DNA from: Planctomycetota bacterium
Lineage (GTDB): Bacteria > Planctomycetota > UBA1135 > GCA-002748355
Assembly: GCA_020426005.1 (NCBI GenBank)
Contig: JAGQQW010000010.1
Location: 1-53,607 of the forward strand
Reading direction: 5' to 3'
Length of the DNA: 53,607 nucleotides
Each line of letters opens with the position of its first letter. Position 1 is the first letter of the stretch. A model generated the notes under the pieces. The model had not been told where the DNA came from, did no database searches, and saw only the letters and a program-made list of their open reading frames with translations. Positions 27,410 to 37,197 of this stretch are shown one piece after another. The position numbers and the translations under genes were made by a program.

Positions 27410-28543
27410 TCAGCGACCGATCTGAATGCTGACGCCGTTGCTCCAGGACATGCCGCCTTGCACCGGCTCGAAGACGGCGTGTTGGAGGTGGAATTGCAAG
27501 AGCGGCAAGGTTTGCGGAATTGCGAGCGGAGTCTGGAGCGCGCCGGCCGCCGATGTCACGCCGGCGATCATCGCATCCATACTCACATGGAGTTTGCAGC
27601 CCGACGTGCCGAGGAGTGGATCGAGGATGAGCGGAAGGCTGCCGAATGCGGACTGCGTCTTCGAGCCACCGAGGATGACGAGGCCGACGCGACTCGGGCC
27701 ATGGCCCGACGAAGTCGACGTCAGCGTTTGTCCGAGTCGCGGCGAACCCGACACGGTGAGTGTCGATGGGGCGTTGGCCGTTGTTGCGCAACCTTGGCCG
27801 AACGGCTGCACGAACGCCGACAAGAACTCCGCGCCGCGAAGATCGTGATTGCCCAGCGACGCGACGAACTGGGTCGTGCCCGTTGCCGGGTCGATGCGGT
27901 AGAGGTCGTTTCCGCCGCCGAACAGCGCTCCGTCGCTTCGCACGGCGAGGAACTGGATCGCGGCCGTCGCGCCCACGAACGGATTCACGTCGGACCATGT
28001 GCGGTTCGTCTCATCGATCGTGATCAAGCCGGCGGTTGGACTCCAGCCGTAGAGCTTGCCGCCGTGAAGCGTGAGTGCGGTGATTTCGCCCGGCAACGGG
28101 GGGTAGCGCAGGATGCCTTCGCCGACGTAGCAGAGCTGCCAGTACGAGGCCGAGCGCTCTTGGATGAACCACTGCCCGTTGGTTCCCTTGGGGGCGAGCC
28201 CTTGCGTCACGACGCCATCATTGACGAGGTAGTTCGTGATCGCGCCCGTGGTCTCGTTGACCTCGACGAGGTCACTGCCGAGATACGTGCGGTTCGTCCA
28301 CTTCTTGTAGCGCCGGACCGTAGCCAGAAGGCGGCCATCGGGCATGCGCGTCGTGTCCGTGAAGAACACGTTCGGGTCCCGCATCAGAAGCTGCGTCAGC
28401 CCGGTCGTCGAATCGATCGAGAACGATTCGCCTCGGTAGTTGAAGCCGACCATGTCCTGCGAGATTGCGGGAGACGCCATCGCGGTGATCCAGGTAGCGG
28501 CGGCCAGAAAGTGAGTCGGGAGCGGGATGCGAAGTGGTGTCAT
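27410..28543 (-). CDS. Exported beta-propeller-like protein with shared C-terminal module
   Basis: A 377-residue exported protein. The signal peptide MTPLRIPLPTHFLAAATWIT runs from ATG 28543 to about residue 28. Residues 30-245 contain repeated strands of the type found in propeller or Kelch-like proteins (GRLLATVRRYKKW, ITALTLHGGKLYGW, FLAVRSDGALFGGGNDLYRI). The junction FGQGCATTANAPSTL begins the C-terminal module shared with other exported proteins here, ending WSNGVSIQIGR. No catalytic residues are recognised. It converges on the regulatory-repeat gene with an 11-base gap and is divergent from the sulfatase gene at 28722. Confidence 0.72.
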   Translation of the reverse strand: MTPLRIPLPTHFLAAATWITAMASPAISQDMVGFNYRGESFSIDSTTGLTQLLMRDPNVFFTDTTRMPDGRLLATVRRYKKWTNRTYLGSDLVEVNETTGAITNYLVNDGVVTQGLAPKGTNGQWFIQERSASYWQLCYVGEGILRYPPLPGEITALTLHGGKLYGWSPTAGLITIDETNRTWSDVNPFVGATAAIQFLAVRSDGALFGGGNDLYRIDPATGTTQFVASLGNHDLRGAEFLSAFVQPFGQGCATTANAPSTLTVSGSPRLGQTLTSTSSGHGPSRVGLVILGGSKTQSAFGSLPLILDPLLGTSGCKLHVSMDAMIAGVTSAAGALQTPLAIPQTLPLLQFHLQHAVFEPVQGGMSWSNGVSIQIGR

Positions 28544-28721
28544 CGGAGAGGCTCGAACAACTGGCGTGCCAGCCGAGATCGGGCATCGATACGTGCATTG
28601 CGACCGTTTGCGAGGATCGACGGTCCAGTTGCTGGGCAGTGAGTCCGATATTTGGTCCCGCATGCGAGCAGCTGCCGATCAACGCCGTGGATCCAAGCAA
28701 CGACAGCACGTACAAGCTGTC

Positions 28722-30122
28722 ATGCGCCCTCGCCTCGCATTGCCGCTCACGACTCTCCTCGTCGTCGCTTGTCGCTCGTCGGTCGAGGAACCGCGCAGCC
28801 GCGTGACCAACGTCGTGCTCGTCATGGCCGACGACCAAGGCTACGGCGATGTCGCGGCGCGCGGTCATCCACATCTCGCGACTCCGACGCTCGACGAGTT
28901 GTATCGCGATGCTGTGCGCTTCGAACGTTTCTATGCACAGGCGCCCGTTTGTTCGCCGACGCGTGCAAGCGTCTTGACTGGGCGGCATCCGACGCGCATC
29001 GGGATCACGGGTGCCAACGTCGGTCATCTACCCGAAGGCGAAGCGCAACTCGCGACGAGTCTGCACGATGCCGGTTACCGCTGTGGGCACTTCGGAAAGT
29101 GGCATCTCGGGACCCTCAGCAAGACCGTGCGCGACAGCAACCGCGGTGGGGCGCGTGGAGTCGCGCACTATGCACCGCCGTGGGAACGCGGCTTCGACGT
29201 GTGCTTTTCGACCGAAGCCAAGGTGCCGACGTTCGATCCGATGCGGACGCCCGGCAGATTTGCAGGTGGTGTCGGGCAGAAGCGCGAGGGCTCGGAGTAC
29301 GGCACGTACTACTGGCAGTGCGATGCAAACGGGCGCGTGTCCCGCGTCGATGAGCAGGAGCTCGGCGGCGACGATTCTGCGCTGATCGTCGATCGTGCAT
29401 GTCGGTTCATCGAGGATTGTGTTGCGTCGAGCAAGCCGTTCTTCGTCGTCGTTTGGTTCCATGCACCGCATCTGCCGGTCGTCGCGTCGCGTGAGGATCG
29501 TGCGCGCTACGACGCGCTCGCCGTCGACCTTCAGACGAAGCACTACTACGGTTGCTTGACCGCGCTCGATCGCGCACTCGGCAAGTTGCGCACGACGTTG
29601 CGCGAGACCGGGCAGCGTGACGACACGATGCTCTGGTATTGCAGCGACAATGGACCCGAAGGCAACTCCGATGAGTCACCGGGACAAACGGGTGGTTTGC
29701 GCGGTCGCAAGCGTTCGCTCTACGAAGGCGGCGTCCGCGTGCCCGCGTTCCTCGAGTGGCCACGTCGTACTCGCGGACCCCGTGTGGTCGATGCACCGTG
29801 TTCTACGTCGGACATCGCGCCAACCGTGCTCGCTTCGCTCGGGCTCGACACGACTGCGACGCAGAGGCCTTTTGACGGCATGGATGTGATGCCGCTACTG
29901 AGCGGCGAGCGATCGCTACGCGGTGCCGAGATCGCGTTCGCGTACGACGCCGAGGCCGCACTGATCGGGGATCGCTACAAGTTGATCGGGCGGGACGGAA
30001 CGTACGAACTCTACGATCTTCGTGCGGACGCGGCGGAGTCCGTCGATCTCGCGAACGAACTACCGGATCTCGTCCACGATTGGCACTCGAGGCTCGAGAG
30101 TTGGAAGCGAGGACTCCGGTAG
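28722..30122 (+). CDS. Lipoprotein sulfatase (formylglycine type)
   Basis: A 466-residue sulfatase that should hydrolyse sulfate esters at the cell surface or periplasm. ATG 28722 gives MRPRLALPLTTLLVVAC, a lipoprotein signal with Cys17. The metal-binding start VLVMADDQGYGD (Asp37, Asp38) is followed by CSPTR at 77-81, the C-x-P-x-R site whose cysteine is converted to formylglycine. GKWHLG and SDNGPEG are also canonical. The usual DNGP metal site and the GGVRVP segment are present, so the enzyme looks complete. The substrate is unknown; Planctomycetes carry many such enzymes for sulfated polysaccharides. The formylglycine-generating enzyme is not in this window. Confidence 0.93.
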   Translation: MRPRLALPLTTLLVVACRSSVEEPRSRVTNVVLVMADDQGYGDVAARGHPHLATPTLDELYRDAVRFERFYAQAPVCSPTRASVLTGRHPTRIGITGANVGHLPEGEAQLATSLHDAGYRCGHFGKWHLGTLSKTVRDSNRGGARGVAHYAPPWERGFDVCFSTEAKVPTFDPMRTPGRFAGGVGQKREGSEYGTYYWQCDANGRVSRVDEQELGGDDSALIVDRACRFIEDCVASSKPFFVVVWFHAPHLPVVASREDRARYDALAVDLQTKHYYGCLTALDRALGKLRTTLRETGQRDDTMLWYCSDNGPEGNSDESPGQTGGLRGRKRSLYEGGVRVPAFLEWPRRTRGPRVVDAPCSTSDIAPTVLASLGLDTTATQRPFDGMDVMPLLSGERSLRGAEIAFAYDAEAALIGDRYKLIGRDGTYELYDLRADAAESVDLANELPDLVHDWHSRLESWKRGLR

Positions 30123-30126
30123 CGCG

Positions 30127-30148
30127 CCGCGGGCCGTCGGGCCCGCGG
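30127..30148. terminator. Bidirectional GC-rich hairpin terminator
   Basis: A perfect 9-bp stem, CCGCGGGCC (30127-30135) with GGCCCGCGG (30140-30148), and loop GTCG. It fills the 35-base gap between the convergent sulfatase and protease genes. No T tract is present. Confidence 0.7.
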
Positions 30149-30157
30149 ACATGGGAT

Positions 30158-32887
30158 TCAACGACCGACGATTGCCGTTCCGCCATTGGAGAACGAGAGG
30201 CCCAAGGTGTTCGCACCGGCGTCGAGGACGAACCACTGGTTGTGAAACGCCTTGCCGACGAGCGACGCGTCCGATGGCACCTGGATCGAGAACGCAGCCG
30301 TGCCGTTGGACGTCGTCGCGCTGGCGCCGAGGAGCATGTCGTAGGAAGCGACGAGGTAGCAGCCGGGTGCGCCGGCGCCAGTCAGGGACAGTGGTAGGGG
30401 AACCGTGCCCCAGGTCGTCTTCGAGGCTCCGAGGATCAGCGCTGCTGCCGAGTTGCCTTTGGCCCGAGCGAGATTCACATCAAAGCTCGTGTTGGTTTCC
30501 GGCACCAAGCTGTTCGCGAGGATTGGAATCGCCGGAAGTGTCGTGCTGCGGAAGCACATGACGAGACCTTCATGGAGAGATACCGTTCCGGTCGTCGCGG
30601 TCGCGCTCGTTGCATAGAGTCTCGCGGTCTTCGCGGTCGCGCTCGAGGCCGCGTCTTCGAAGTGGCTCGTGCTCGACGAGCTCGTGTTCACGATTTCGAC
30701 GAGGAGGTTGGCGCCTGCCGTGGAACTCCAGTACCAATTCGTATCGAACGGGATGCAGATCGTGCAGCGCGTCGGTGAGTAGTTGCCTCCGGCCCATTGG
30801 TGGATATAGACCTTGCCGCTGAAGACGGTCGCCATGGCTCCACTGACGTTGGTGGCGAACGACGATGTGAGGTTCGTGTCATCACGGGTCGTGTATCCGA
30901 GCTTGACTGTCAGGACTTGCAGTTCCGCGTCGCCACCGGAGTATTCGTCGAGCCGCAGGCAGAGTTCATTGAACCATCGTGATGCACCGACTTCTTTGCG
31001 CAGGAAGACTTGCTGGTAGCGCATGTTGGCTCGAGCGTGCGGGAACGTGTTCGCCGATTCGCCCATCTTGGTTGCATACGCTGCGGGCAAGATCACGCCG
31101 CCACCGCCAGGCGTACCTGGGCAGCCGATGCCGTAGGTCTCGTACCTGCCAGCGATCTTGCTCCATGTATCGGTCAGGGATGCCCATCCGAAGGACTGGC
31201 TCGATCCCCCGACGACGGATCCGTTCAAGCTGACTTCGATGGTCAAGTATTCGGTCACCGTCGCCGTGTATCGGATGAACTCTTCCGAGTTGCGAAGCGT
31301 CGTCGAACTCAGGACCGTGGCTCCGCCGCGGCGCAGATAGAGGTTGAGGTCCGTCCAGGTGCTGCTGTTCGTATCCAGGCGGTTCCAAGCAATCGCGAAT
31401 TGATACGTCTGTCCTTTGACGACCGGCAGCACTCGCTGCCAAACGCGATTCGAGTCCGACAGAGTGGCACGTCCATGGCGATCAGGATCGCTTCCGACCA
31501 CGTAGGCAAGGTCGTCGCGCAAGTAGCCGCAGCCGGTGCCCGACGACGTTTGTCGCACCGTCGAATACTGACACGTTTGTGTGGACGCGAGCAGGATCGC
31601 CTTGGTTTCATCGGCGCGAAGTGTCGACTGTGCAGCTCGCAAGAGTGCCGCTGCGCCGGCAACCTGGGGCGACGCCATCGACGTGCCCGTCATGATTGCA
31701 TCCGTGTACTCGTTGTCACGCTGCGCCATGTTCGTCGCAACACCGTTCGCTGCGATGTCTGGAAAGACCTGGCCGTCGGCGATTCCATGACTCGTTCCGG
31801 TCCATAGGTCATGTGTGTTCTCGTAGACGGCACCGACCGAGATGCCGTTGACATTGATCAAACTGTTGGCCGTACTCGTCCCGGTGTTTCCCGCGCACGT
31901 GACATTGAGGATGTCCGTGCCGTTGGTCGCCGCATCCATGGCTTTCTGTTCGACCGACAGCGGATCCGGGCTTCCGTGGTAGGACATGTTGGAAACGCGA
32001 ATCCCGTACGGAATCGAATCGATGACCATCTGGGTGTAGGCATTCGCCATGGTCGAGGTCGATGACGTGCCGTCCAACGCATTCGCGATCGCGTAGCCGG
32101 CAATGTTCGAGTCGTAGGCATGACCATCATCGGCGGTCGTCGTCCGCCAGCGCCAACCGGCGGCGACGCTGTCGACTGCGGTCCCGTGTCCATGAACGTC
32201 GTCCGCGGACATGAGGCCGATCTTCCGATTCAAGACGAGTCGAGTCGTTGTCGTTCCTCGGCGCGAGTAGGTGATGTGTGGCTTCCCCGTTCCTGCCATG
32301 TTCGAGTCGTGACCGGTGTCGATCACCGCAATCGTGACACCTGCGCCACGAACGTTGATGGCCTGCAGGGCATCGGCGTTGTGGTTCGCTGCATTCGTTG
32401 CGGTCTTGATGGCGGGTTTGACGGCGACATCAGGTTGGAGATAGGCGACGTTTTCCAGCTTACGAATCGTGTCGAGTCGACTTGGGTGAATCGCGACCGC
32501 ACAAGCATTGACGAGCCACCACTGTGCATAGACTTCACCGCCCAGCGCTTCGACCGCCTGTACGAACGTGCTCTGGTGAGCTTTCATCTGGCGTTCGAGG
32601 TCACGAACGATGCCATCGACGACCGGCGCGCGCCGTGCGCCCAGGCTCTCGTTCCGAAGAGCAGCCAAGTCGAACGGCCGATCCTTGAAGTGGACGATCC
32701 AGCGCTCCGTTCCCGGTACCCGACCGGGAAGCGCCTGCCCTTCGAAGAATGGCCCATCGTTGCGTAGGGCCGCAGTCGCACGACCTTGGTCCGTTTGCAT
32801 TGCAAGCGGTTGTGCGGAAGCGACGCGGGGGAGACCACCGACGGCGAAGAGCAGGATCGCCGCCGTGTCCAAACCGTGGATGTTCAT
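30158..32887 (-). CDS. Exported subtilisin-like serine protease (S8) with shared C-terminal module
   Basis: A 909-residue secreted protease. The signal peptide ends near residue 25 (ATG 32887; GGAG five bases before it). Residues about 60-155 look like an inhibitor-type propeptide. The S8 domain follows: AVIDTGHD (Asp190), HGHGTAVDSVAAG (His234), CAGNTG (oxyanion Asn334) and TGTSMASPQVAG (Ser403). All catalytic residues are present. Residues about 430-600 form a P-domain-like or pre-peptidase C-terminal beta sandwich; 600-760 is another beta-rich domain (GIGCPGTPGGGG onwards). The last ~120 residues are the shared C-terminal module (PLPLSLTGAGAPGCYLVASYD, VPSDASLVGKAFHNQ, SFSNGGTAIVGR). Likely role: extracellular protein degradation. 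Confidence 0.9.
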   Translation of the reverse strand: MNIHGLDTAAILLFAVGGLPRVASAQPLAMQTDQGRATAALRNDGPFFEGQALPGRVPGTERWIVHFKDRPFDLAALRNESLGARRAPVVDGIVRDLERQMKAHQSTFVQAVEALGGEVYAQWWLVNACAVAIHPSRLDTIRKLENVAYLQPDVAVKPAIKTATNAANHNADALQAINVRGAGVTIAVIDTGHDSNMAGTGKPHITYSRRGTTTTRLVLNRKIGLMSADDVHGHGTAVDSVAAGWRWRTTTADDGHAYDSNIAGYAIANALDGTSSTSTMANAYTQMVIDSIPYGIRVSNMSYHGSPDPLSVEQKAMDAATNGTDILNVTCAGNTGTSTANSLINVNGISVGAVYENTHDLWTGTSHGIADGQVFPDIAANGVATNMAQRDNEYTDAIMTGTSMASPQVAGAAALLRAAQSTLRADETKAILLASTQTCQYSTVRQTSSGTGCGYLRDDLAYVVGSDPDRHGRATLSDSNRVWQRVLPVVKGQTYQFAIAWNRLDTNSSTWTDLNLYLRRGGATVLSSTTLRNSEEFIRYTATVTEYLTIEVSLNGSVVGGSSQSFGWASLTDTWSKIAGRYETYGIGCPGTPGGGGVILPAAYATKMGESANTFPHARANMRYQQVFLRKEVGASRWFNELCLRLDEYSGGDAELQVLTVKLGYTTRDDTNLTSSFATNVSGAMATVFSGKVYIHQWAGGNYSPTRCTICIPFDTNWYWSSTAGANLLVEIVNTSSSSTSHFEDAASSATAKTARLYATSATATTGTVSLHEGLVMCFRSTTLPAIPILANSLVPETNTSFDVNLARAKGNSAAALILGASKTTWGTVPLPLSLTGAGAPGCYLVASYDMLLGASATTSNGTAAFSIQVPSDASLVGKAFHNQWFVLDAGANTLGLSFSNGGTAIVGR

Positions 32888-33326
32888 TGGAACTCCATTT
32901 TCTGAAGGCAGCCCCTGAGGTCTCTCAGGTTCTGTCTCGAAAGGACAGTGGATGGCGCCGACTCAATGGGCGCTACGGCGAATCATGGAACAACTAGCGT
33001 GCCGATCGGCGGTTTGCATGTACGGACGCTTCTTGCCACAGGACGCATGCCGTAATGCCTGCTACATGGTGCATTCTCACTCTTGCTGCGGGCTCTGGCT
33101 GCTTCGCAATCTCTGCGACACGACGCGGATTTGCAGCCCTGCGATGTCGAGCACCAATCCTGCGAATCTTGGTCGGATGAAGCTATTTGGTCCGAGCGCA
33201 TGTATGCGGCAACACGTGTGCTCGCGACACGGCTTGTCGCGGAAGTCGAGATCGTGATACGAGAGGACGCAGGTCGTGGATCCGATCTTGCGAGTTACCG
33301 ATCGACTGGGTTCCTACGTAGCCTCT
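32888..33326. other. 439-base non-coding stretch with a structured leader
   Basis: No convincing gene. Two adjacent hairpins lie near the protease start: CCTGAG-GTCT-CTCAGG at 32914-32929 and CTGTC-TCGAAAG-GACAG at 32932-32948. Read on the minus strand they fall in the protease leader, 27 bases or more before its ATG. A short frame from ATG 33055 to 33180 (+) and longer frames on both strands exist, but none gives a recognisable protein; the Cys-rich frame 32952-33257 could be a decayed gene fragment. Confidence 0.45.
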
Positions 33327-34145
33327 TCACTGCGGTCGAAGGAACGGCGTCAGCAGTTCGTGCGGCGCCAGAGCAATGTTCGAGATGCGTACCTCGTCGA
33401 TCGTGCCGCAGAACGACTGAGGACCCGCGATTTGCCAGTTGCCGATCCCGATTCCTGGGTCCGGGCCACTCAGGTCGGCAATTGCTCGGATCTTTGTGTG
33501 CCCCGTCGCGACTCGCTCGGCGTTGATCCAAAGGCTCTGTGTGCCGGTCGCGTCGTCGAGTGTGCCGGCGACGTGAAGGATCGCCCCGATCGGCAGTGCT
33601 CGCGGTGAACGGAGAATGGAGGTTTCGTTTTGGTCGTCCGTGACTTCGAACACGAGCCTCCCTTGTGCGTCGACTGCGAGATACCACGGGTCGAAGCCGG
33701 CACGAGAGTCTCCGCGAAACACGATCTGCTCGAGACCGTCGTTCGCGTACCGCTCCACCTGAACGGTCGCCTCGAGGGTCATGCTCGCCGGAAGATGCAG
33801 CGCTTCGTGATCCGGCACCGCGATGCGGTCGTCTTCTCCATCGAAGCGCAACGCGAGGTTGTTGCCCGGAAAGTCCATCGCACGGTGAACCGGGCTTCCG
33901 TGCGCAATGCCGTGTAAGTCGTTCCCCGAGGAGTCGAGAATCAAGGACTCCGGTTTCACCGCATGTCCAGGAACGCCTCGCTGGAAGCGCCAATGGGCGA
34001 CGACGCTGTTCCTCGACGTGGAATCGAAGCGACGCACGAGGAGGTCGTCCGTCGCACGCGACACCTCTGCAGGCTTCAGATCGGCGGCGCATGCAGCCAA
34101 GAGGCCGGCGATCGACGTGAGAGACAGTAGGAAGCTCAATCGCAT
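33327..34145 (-). CDS. LamG-domain lipoprotein
   Basis: A 272-residue lipoprotein. The signal MRLSFLLSLTSIAGLLAAC ends in a lipobox with Cys19 (ATG 34145). Residues about 75-268 match the concanavalin A-like/LamG-3 fold: VAHWRFQRG, ALRFDGEDDRIAVPDHEALH, MTLEATVQVERY, WYLAVDAQGRLVFEV, and GTIDEVRISNIALAPHEL at the end. Such domains bind sugars or serve as surface adhesion modules; here there is no attached enzyme. It is divergent from the ELWxxDGT-repeat gene, with 147 bases between starts. Confidence 0.85.
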   Translation of the reverse strand: MRLSFLLSLTSIAGLLAACAADLKPAEVSRATDDLLVRRFDSTSRNSVVAHWRFQRGVPGHAVKPESLILDSSGNDLHGIAHGSPVHRAMDFPGNNLALRFDGEDDRIAVPDHEALHLPASMTLEATVQVERYANDGLEQIVFRGDSRAGFDPWYLAVDAQGRLVFEVTDDQNETSILRSPRALPIGAILHVAGTLDDATGTQSLWINAERVATGHTKIRAIADLSGPDPGIGIGNWQIAGPQSFCGTIDEVRISNIALAPHELLTPFLRPQ

Positions 34146-34292
34146 GGGGAAACGTTCGGGTTTGAGTGCGAATGTGACACGACGCGAAGCCGCAAGTCTA
34201 CGGAGGCTAGATGCGTACTCTTCACAGCTTCTGGTGTGGGGGGGCTGTCGCTCGATCGAACTTCGCGCAAACTGGTGCGAGAGGTGTCTCCC

Positions 34293-37163
34293 ATGCAAAT
34301 GATCCCACGATTGGCGTTCGTGGCGCTCGTACCGTTCGCTAGCGCGATTACTGCTCAAGTCCCGTATCCACTCGGAGACATCAACAAGGCTCCCGGTTGG
34401 CGTCGGACCTACGATTGGTCGTCACAGCCAACCGGATTCACGGAGGTGGGTGGAGTCACGGTGTTTGCCGCGACGAGCACGCTGTTGGGCCGTGAGCTCT
34501 TTGCGACCAAGGGCACGACTGCGACGACGGCGATGCTCAGGGATATCGCAGTCGGCACCATCGACTCGGACCCCCGCGAGTTGACCCTCGTCGGTGCGCA
34601 GTGTTTCTTCACCGCGACGACTCCTCAGACTGGCTTCGAACTGTTCAAGACCGATGGCACGACGAACGGGACCGTACTCGTGCGTGACATCATTCCGGGG
34701 GCGGCTAGTTCGAATCCGGTTGCGTTGACGGAATTCGGCGGTGCTCTCTACTTCTTGTCTGGGGACAAGAACGTGGAACTGTGGCGCTCTGATGGCACCG
34801 CGCAAGGCACGGTACGGATCGTGCAGCTCGTCGCATTGCGTGCTGCGGAAGCGGGGATGGTCGCAACCGGGAACGGCAAGCAGTTGTGCTTCCATAGCGG
34901 TACGAATGTATGGCTGAGTGACGGATCGGCTTCCGGCACGCGTAGCTATACGACGCTGGGTTCGCCACCGATTCTCACCGCGACGTCCAGTGCGTCGTAC
35001 TTGGCGACCTCGAAATCCTTGTGGCGATGCGATCCTACGGCGCCAACTCTTATTCGCGCTGCGGGAACGACGGAGAGAATTCGAGTCAGGACCACGATCA
35101 ACGACGCGCTCTACTACCAAACGGAAGACTCGACATCTGGCGTCTCCAAGCTGTACGTGTTGATCGGTACGACGGAGACGTACCTCGACGATATCGCGCC
35201 ACCTCTCAGCAACCACTTCGCCACGGATGGGACTGATTATTACTACGAACGTGCAACGACGAGTTCGAGTAAGCACACGATATGGAGATCCCGCGGGACG
35301 ACGAAGTCGTTCGTCGCGGATGTTCCAGTCATTTCGAATCAGCCGCTCGTTCTCGAGCTCGTCCACCGCGGAATCCTGTATTCCACGTCCTTCGGCTGGT
35401 TCACGTCGTCGACGGTCCTCGCTACGAACCTGGCTTCACAAGCCTCGCAGTCGCTGATCACCGTCACCGCCCCGACGGAGTTTCGTGCGTCCGGCTCGCT
35501 TGTGGTCTTCGCGGCATCGACGCTCAGTGACACCGAGCCATACGTGACGGACGGTAGTCCCGCAAATACGGGCATTCTCGCGGATCTACGCACGCAGCCA
35601 GCTGGTATGACGCTCGATTCTTCCCCAATCCTCTTCTACGACGCGACGGGGATCGCTCTGTTCCTTGCTTCGGAACCGACGACTGGCTCTGAGTTCTATC
35701 GGACCGATGGTACGCCAGCGGGTACGACTCTGATCAAAGATGTCGTGCCAGGGCCGGCTTCGGTCACGCCGGCACCAATTGGGCGGCTCGGCAATACGCT
35801 CTACTTCGATGGCGACAATCGGTTGTGGAGTTCCGATGGAACAGGAGCCGGAACTCGGTTCTTGAAAGATGTCAAATCGCCCTGGCACTTCTCACAGCTC
35901 GGTGGATATCTCTACTTCACGTCGGGGCTCGATCTGTGGCGCACGGATGGCACGGCAGCGAACACGACGCTCGTACGCGCACAATCGTTGCTGCGGAGCG
36001 ACGCGATCGGTGGATACCTCTATCTCGAGTGCTATGGGCCTGGCGGTTTGGAGCCGTGGCGATTCGACGGGACTACGTTCACGATGCTCGGAGACGTGAA
36101 CCCGAGCGGGGACAGTCGTCCGGATTGGTTCCTGCGTGCCGGCAACTACGTGATCTTCGAAGCGACGGTTCCCGGGCTCGGTCGTGAGTGGTTGACCATG
36201 CCCGTCCGTGGGGGCACACCGACGGTGCTGAAGGATCTGCACCCTGGGTTCGACAAATACGCTTCGGGCGGCTGGGCCTGCTCCACCGGAGACAAGGTGT
36301 ACTTCTGGGATGAGTTCCAAGGCGTCGCGCAGCTCTACGTGACGGATGGAACGACCAATGGAACCGTGGGGCTTCCCGTCACGTCGACGCAGGCGTCCTA
36401 CTTGACCGTGTGGGGGAACGGCCAGCTTCTCGCGCAGACCGATTCGGCGGTGTGGACCACGGATGGCACCGTCCCGGGTACGCGAAAGATCACGGACTTG
36501 ACGGGTCGGACATCGTTCCAGCCGCTTCGCATCGGTTCCAGGAGAGTCGCCTTCAAGGCGAGCGACGGCTTTCATGGTTACGAGCTGTGGCTGAGTGACG
36601 GTAGCGGAGCACGTACGGCCATGGTCGCAGACCTATGTCGGGGGGCCTGTGACGGGCTCTGCCCCACGGGTTCGACGACGCGCGGAATCGTCTCGAATGG
36701 ACGCCTGTTGTTCGCTGGAGATGATGGCCAGTTCGGTGAAGAGCCGTTTGCCCTCGATCTCGGTGCCGTGTCGCAGAAGGTCGGTGAGGGATGTCGATCC
36801 AGCGGCTTCGTGCCGGCTTTGTCTGCGGAGGACCCTGTCCTCGGCGGTTCGTTCGCGATCGACATCGAAGACGCGACGGCGAACACCGCGGGCGCGCTCG
36901 TGATCGCGGCGCCACTCCTCGGCTTCCAGTCGACGTACCTGGGGTCGGGGTGCTCGCTCTACGTCGACACGACGGCGATCCTGCTCGTGCACCCATTCGG
37001 TACGGACGCGAGTGGACGCTGGAACCTGCCAGCGATGAACGTGCCCAACAACCCGGCGCTTCGTGGCGTGCGTTTCATGTTGCAAGCGGGCATTGGTCCC
37101 TCGACGACGCATCCGCTCGGCTTCGACCTGACGAATGGCGTCCTGATGGTCATCGGGTCGTAG
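34293..37163 (+). CDS. Exported ELWxxDGT-repeat protein with shared C-terminal module
   Basis: A 956-residue exported protein. ATG 34293 follows GAGAGG with an eight-base spacer and opens a signal peptide (MQMIPRLAFVALVPFASAIT). The body is a long series of the ELWxxDGTxxGTxxVxDI-type repeat: ELFKTDGTTNGTVLVRDI, ELWRSDGTAQGT, EFYRTDGTPAGTTLIKDV, DLWRTDGTAANT, QLYVTDGTTNGT, AVWTTDGTVPGTRKITDL, ELWLSDGSG. These repeats probably form a large beta-propeller or solenoid. GEGCRSSGFVPALSAE starts the C-terminal module shared with other exported proteins here (PVLGGSFAIDIED, VPNNPALRGVRFMLQAG, DLTNGVLMVIGS). Function unknown; a surface or matrix role is inferred. Confidence 0.85.
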   Translation: MQMIPRLAFVALVPFASAITAQVPYPLGDINKAPGWRRTYDWSSQPTGFTEVGGVTVFAATSTLLGRELFATKGTTATTAMLRDIAVGTIDSDPRELTLVGAQCFFTATTPQTGFELFKTDGTTNGTVLVRDIIPGAASSNPVALTEFGGALYFLSGDKNVELWRSDGTAQGTVRIVQLVALRAAEAGMVATGNGKQLCFHSGTNVWLSDGSASGTRSYTTLGSPPILTATSSASYLATSKSLWRCDPTAPTLIRAAGTTERIRVRTTINDALYYQTEDSTSGVSKLYVLIGTTETYLDDIAPPLSNHFATDGTDYYYERATTSSSKHTIWRSRGTTKSFVADVPVISNQPLVLELVHRGILYSTSFGWFTSSTVLATNLASQASQSLITVTAPTEFRASGSLVVFAASTLSDTEPYVTDGSPANTGILADLRTQPAGMTLDSSPILFYDATGIALFLASEPTTGSEFYRTDGTPAGTTLIKDVVPGPASVTPAPIGRLGNTLYFDGDNRLWSSDGTGAGTRFLKDVKSPWHFSQLGGYLYFTSGLDLWRTDGTAANTTLVRAQSLLRSDAIGGYLYLECYGPGGLEPWRFDGTTFTMLGDVNPSGDSRPDWFLRAGNYVIFEATVPGLGREWLTMPVRGGTPTVLKDLHPGFDKYASGGWACSTGDKVYFWDEFQGVAQLYVTDGTTNGTVGLPVTSTQASYLTVWGNGQLLAQTDSAVWTTDGTVPGTRKITDLTGRTSFQPLRIGSRRVAFKASDGFHGYELWLSDGSGARTAMVADLCRGACDGLCPTGSTTRGIVSNGRLLFAGDDGQFGEEPFALDLGAVSQKVGEGCRSSGFVPALSAEDPVLGGSFAIDIEDATANTAGALVIAAPLLGFQSTYLGSGCSLYVDTTAILLVHPFGTDASGRWNLPAMNVPNNPALRGVRFMLQAGIGPSTTHPLGFDLTNGVLMVIGS

Positions 37164-37197
37164 CGCAGCGAGGCGATGTAAGGGCATGATCTGCGTC

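Noticed and set aside
27458-28642. 394-codon plus-strand frame
   Set aside because: Antisense to the exported propeller-like gene; Arg/Glu-rich with no domain features.
32914-32948. Possible TPP riboswitch suggested by a CTGAGA string on the minus strand
   Set aside because: The other conserved TPP elements and the P1/P4-P5 arrangement are not present, and the downstream gene is a protease.
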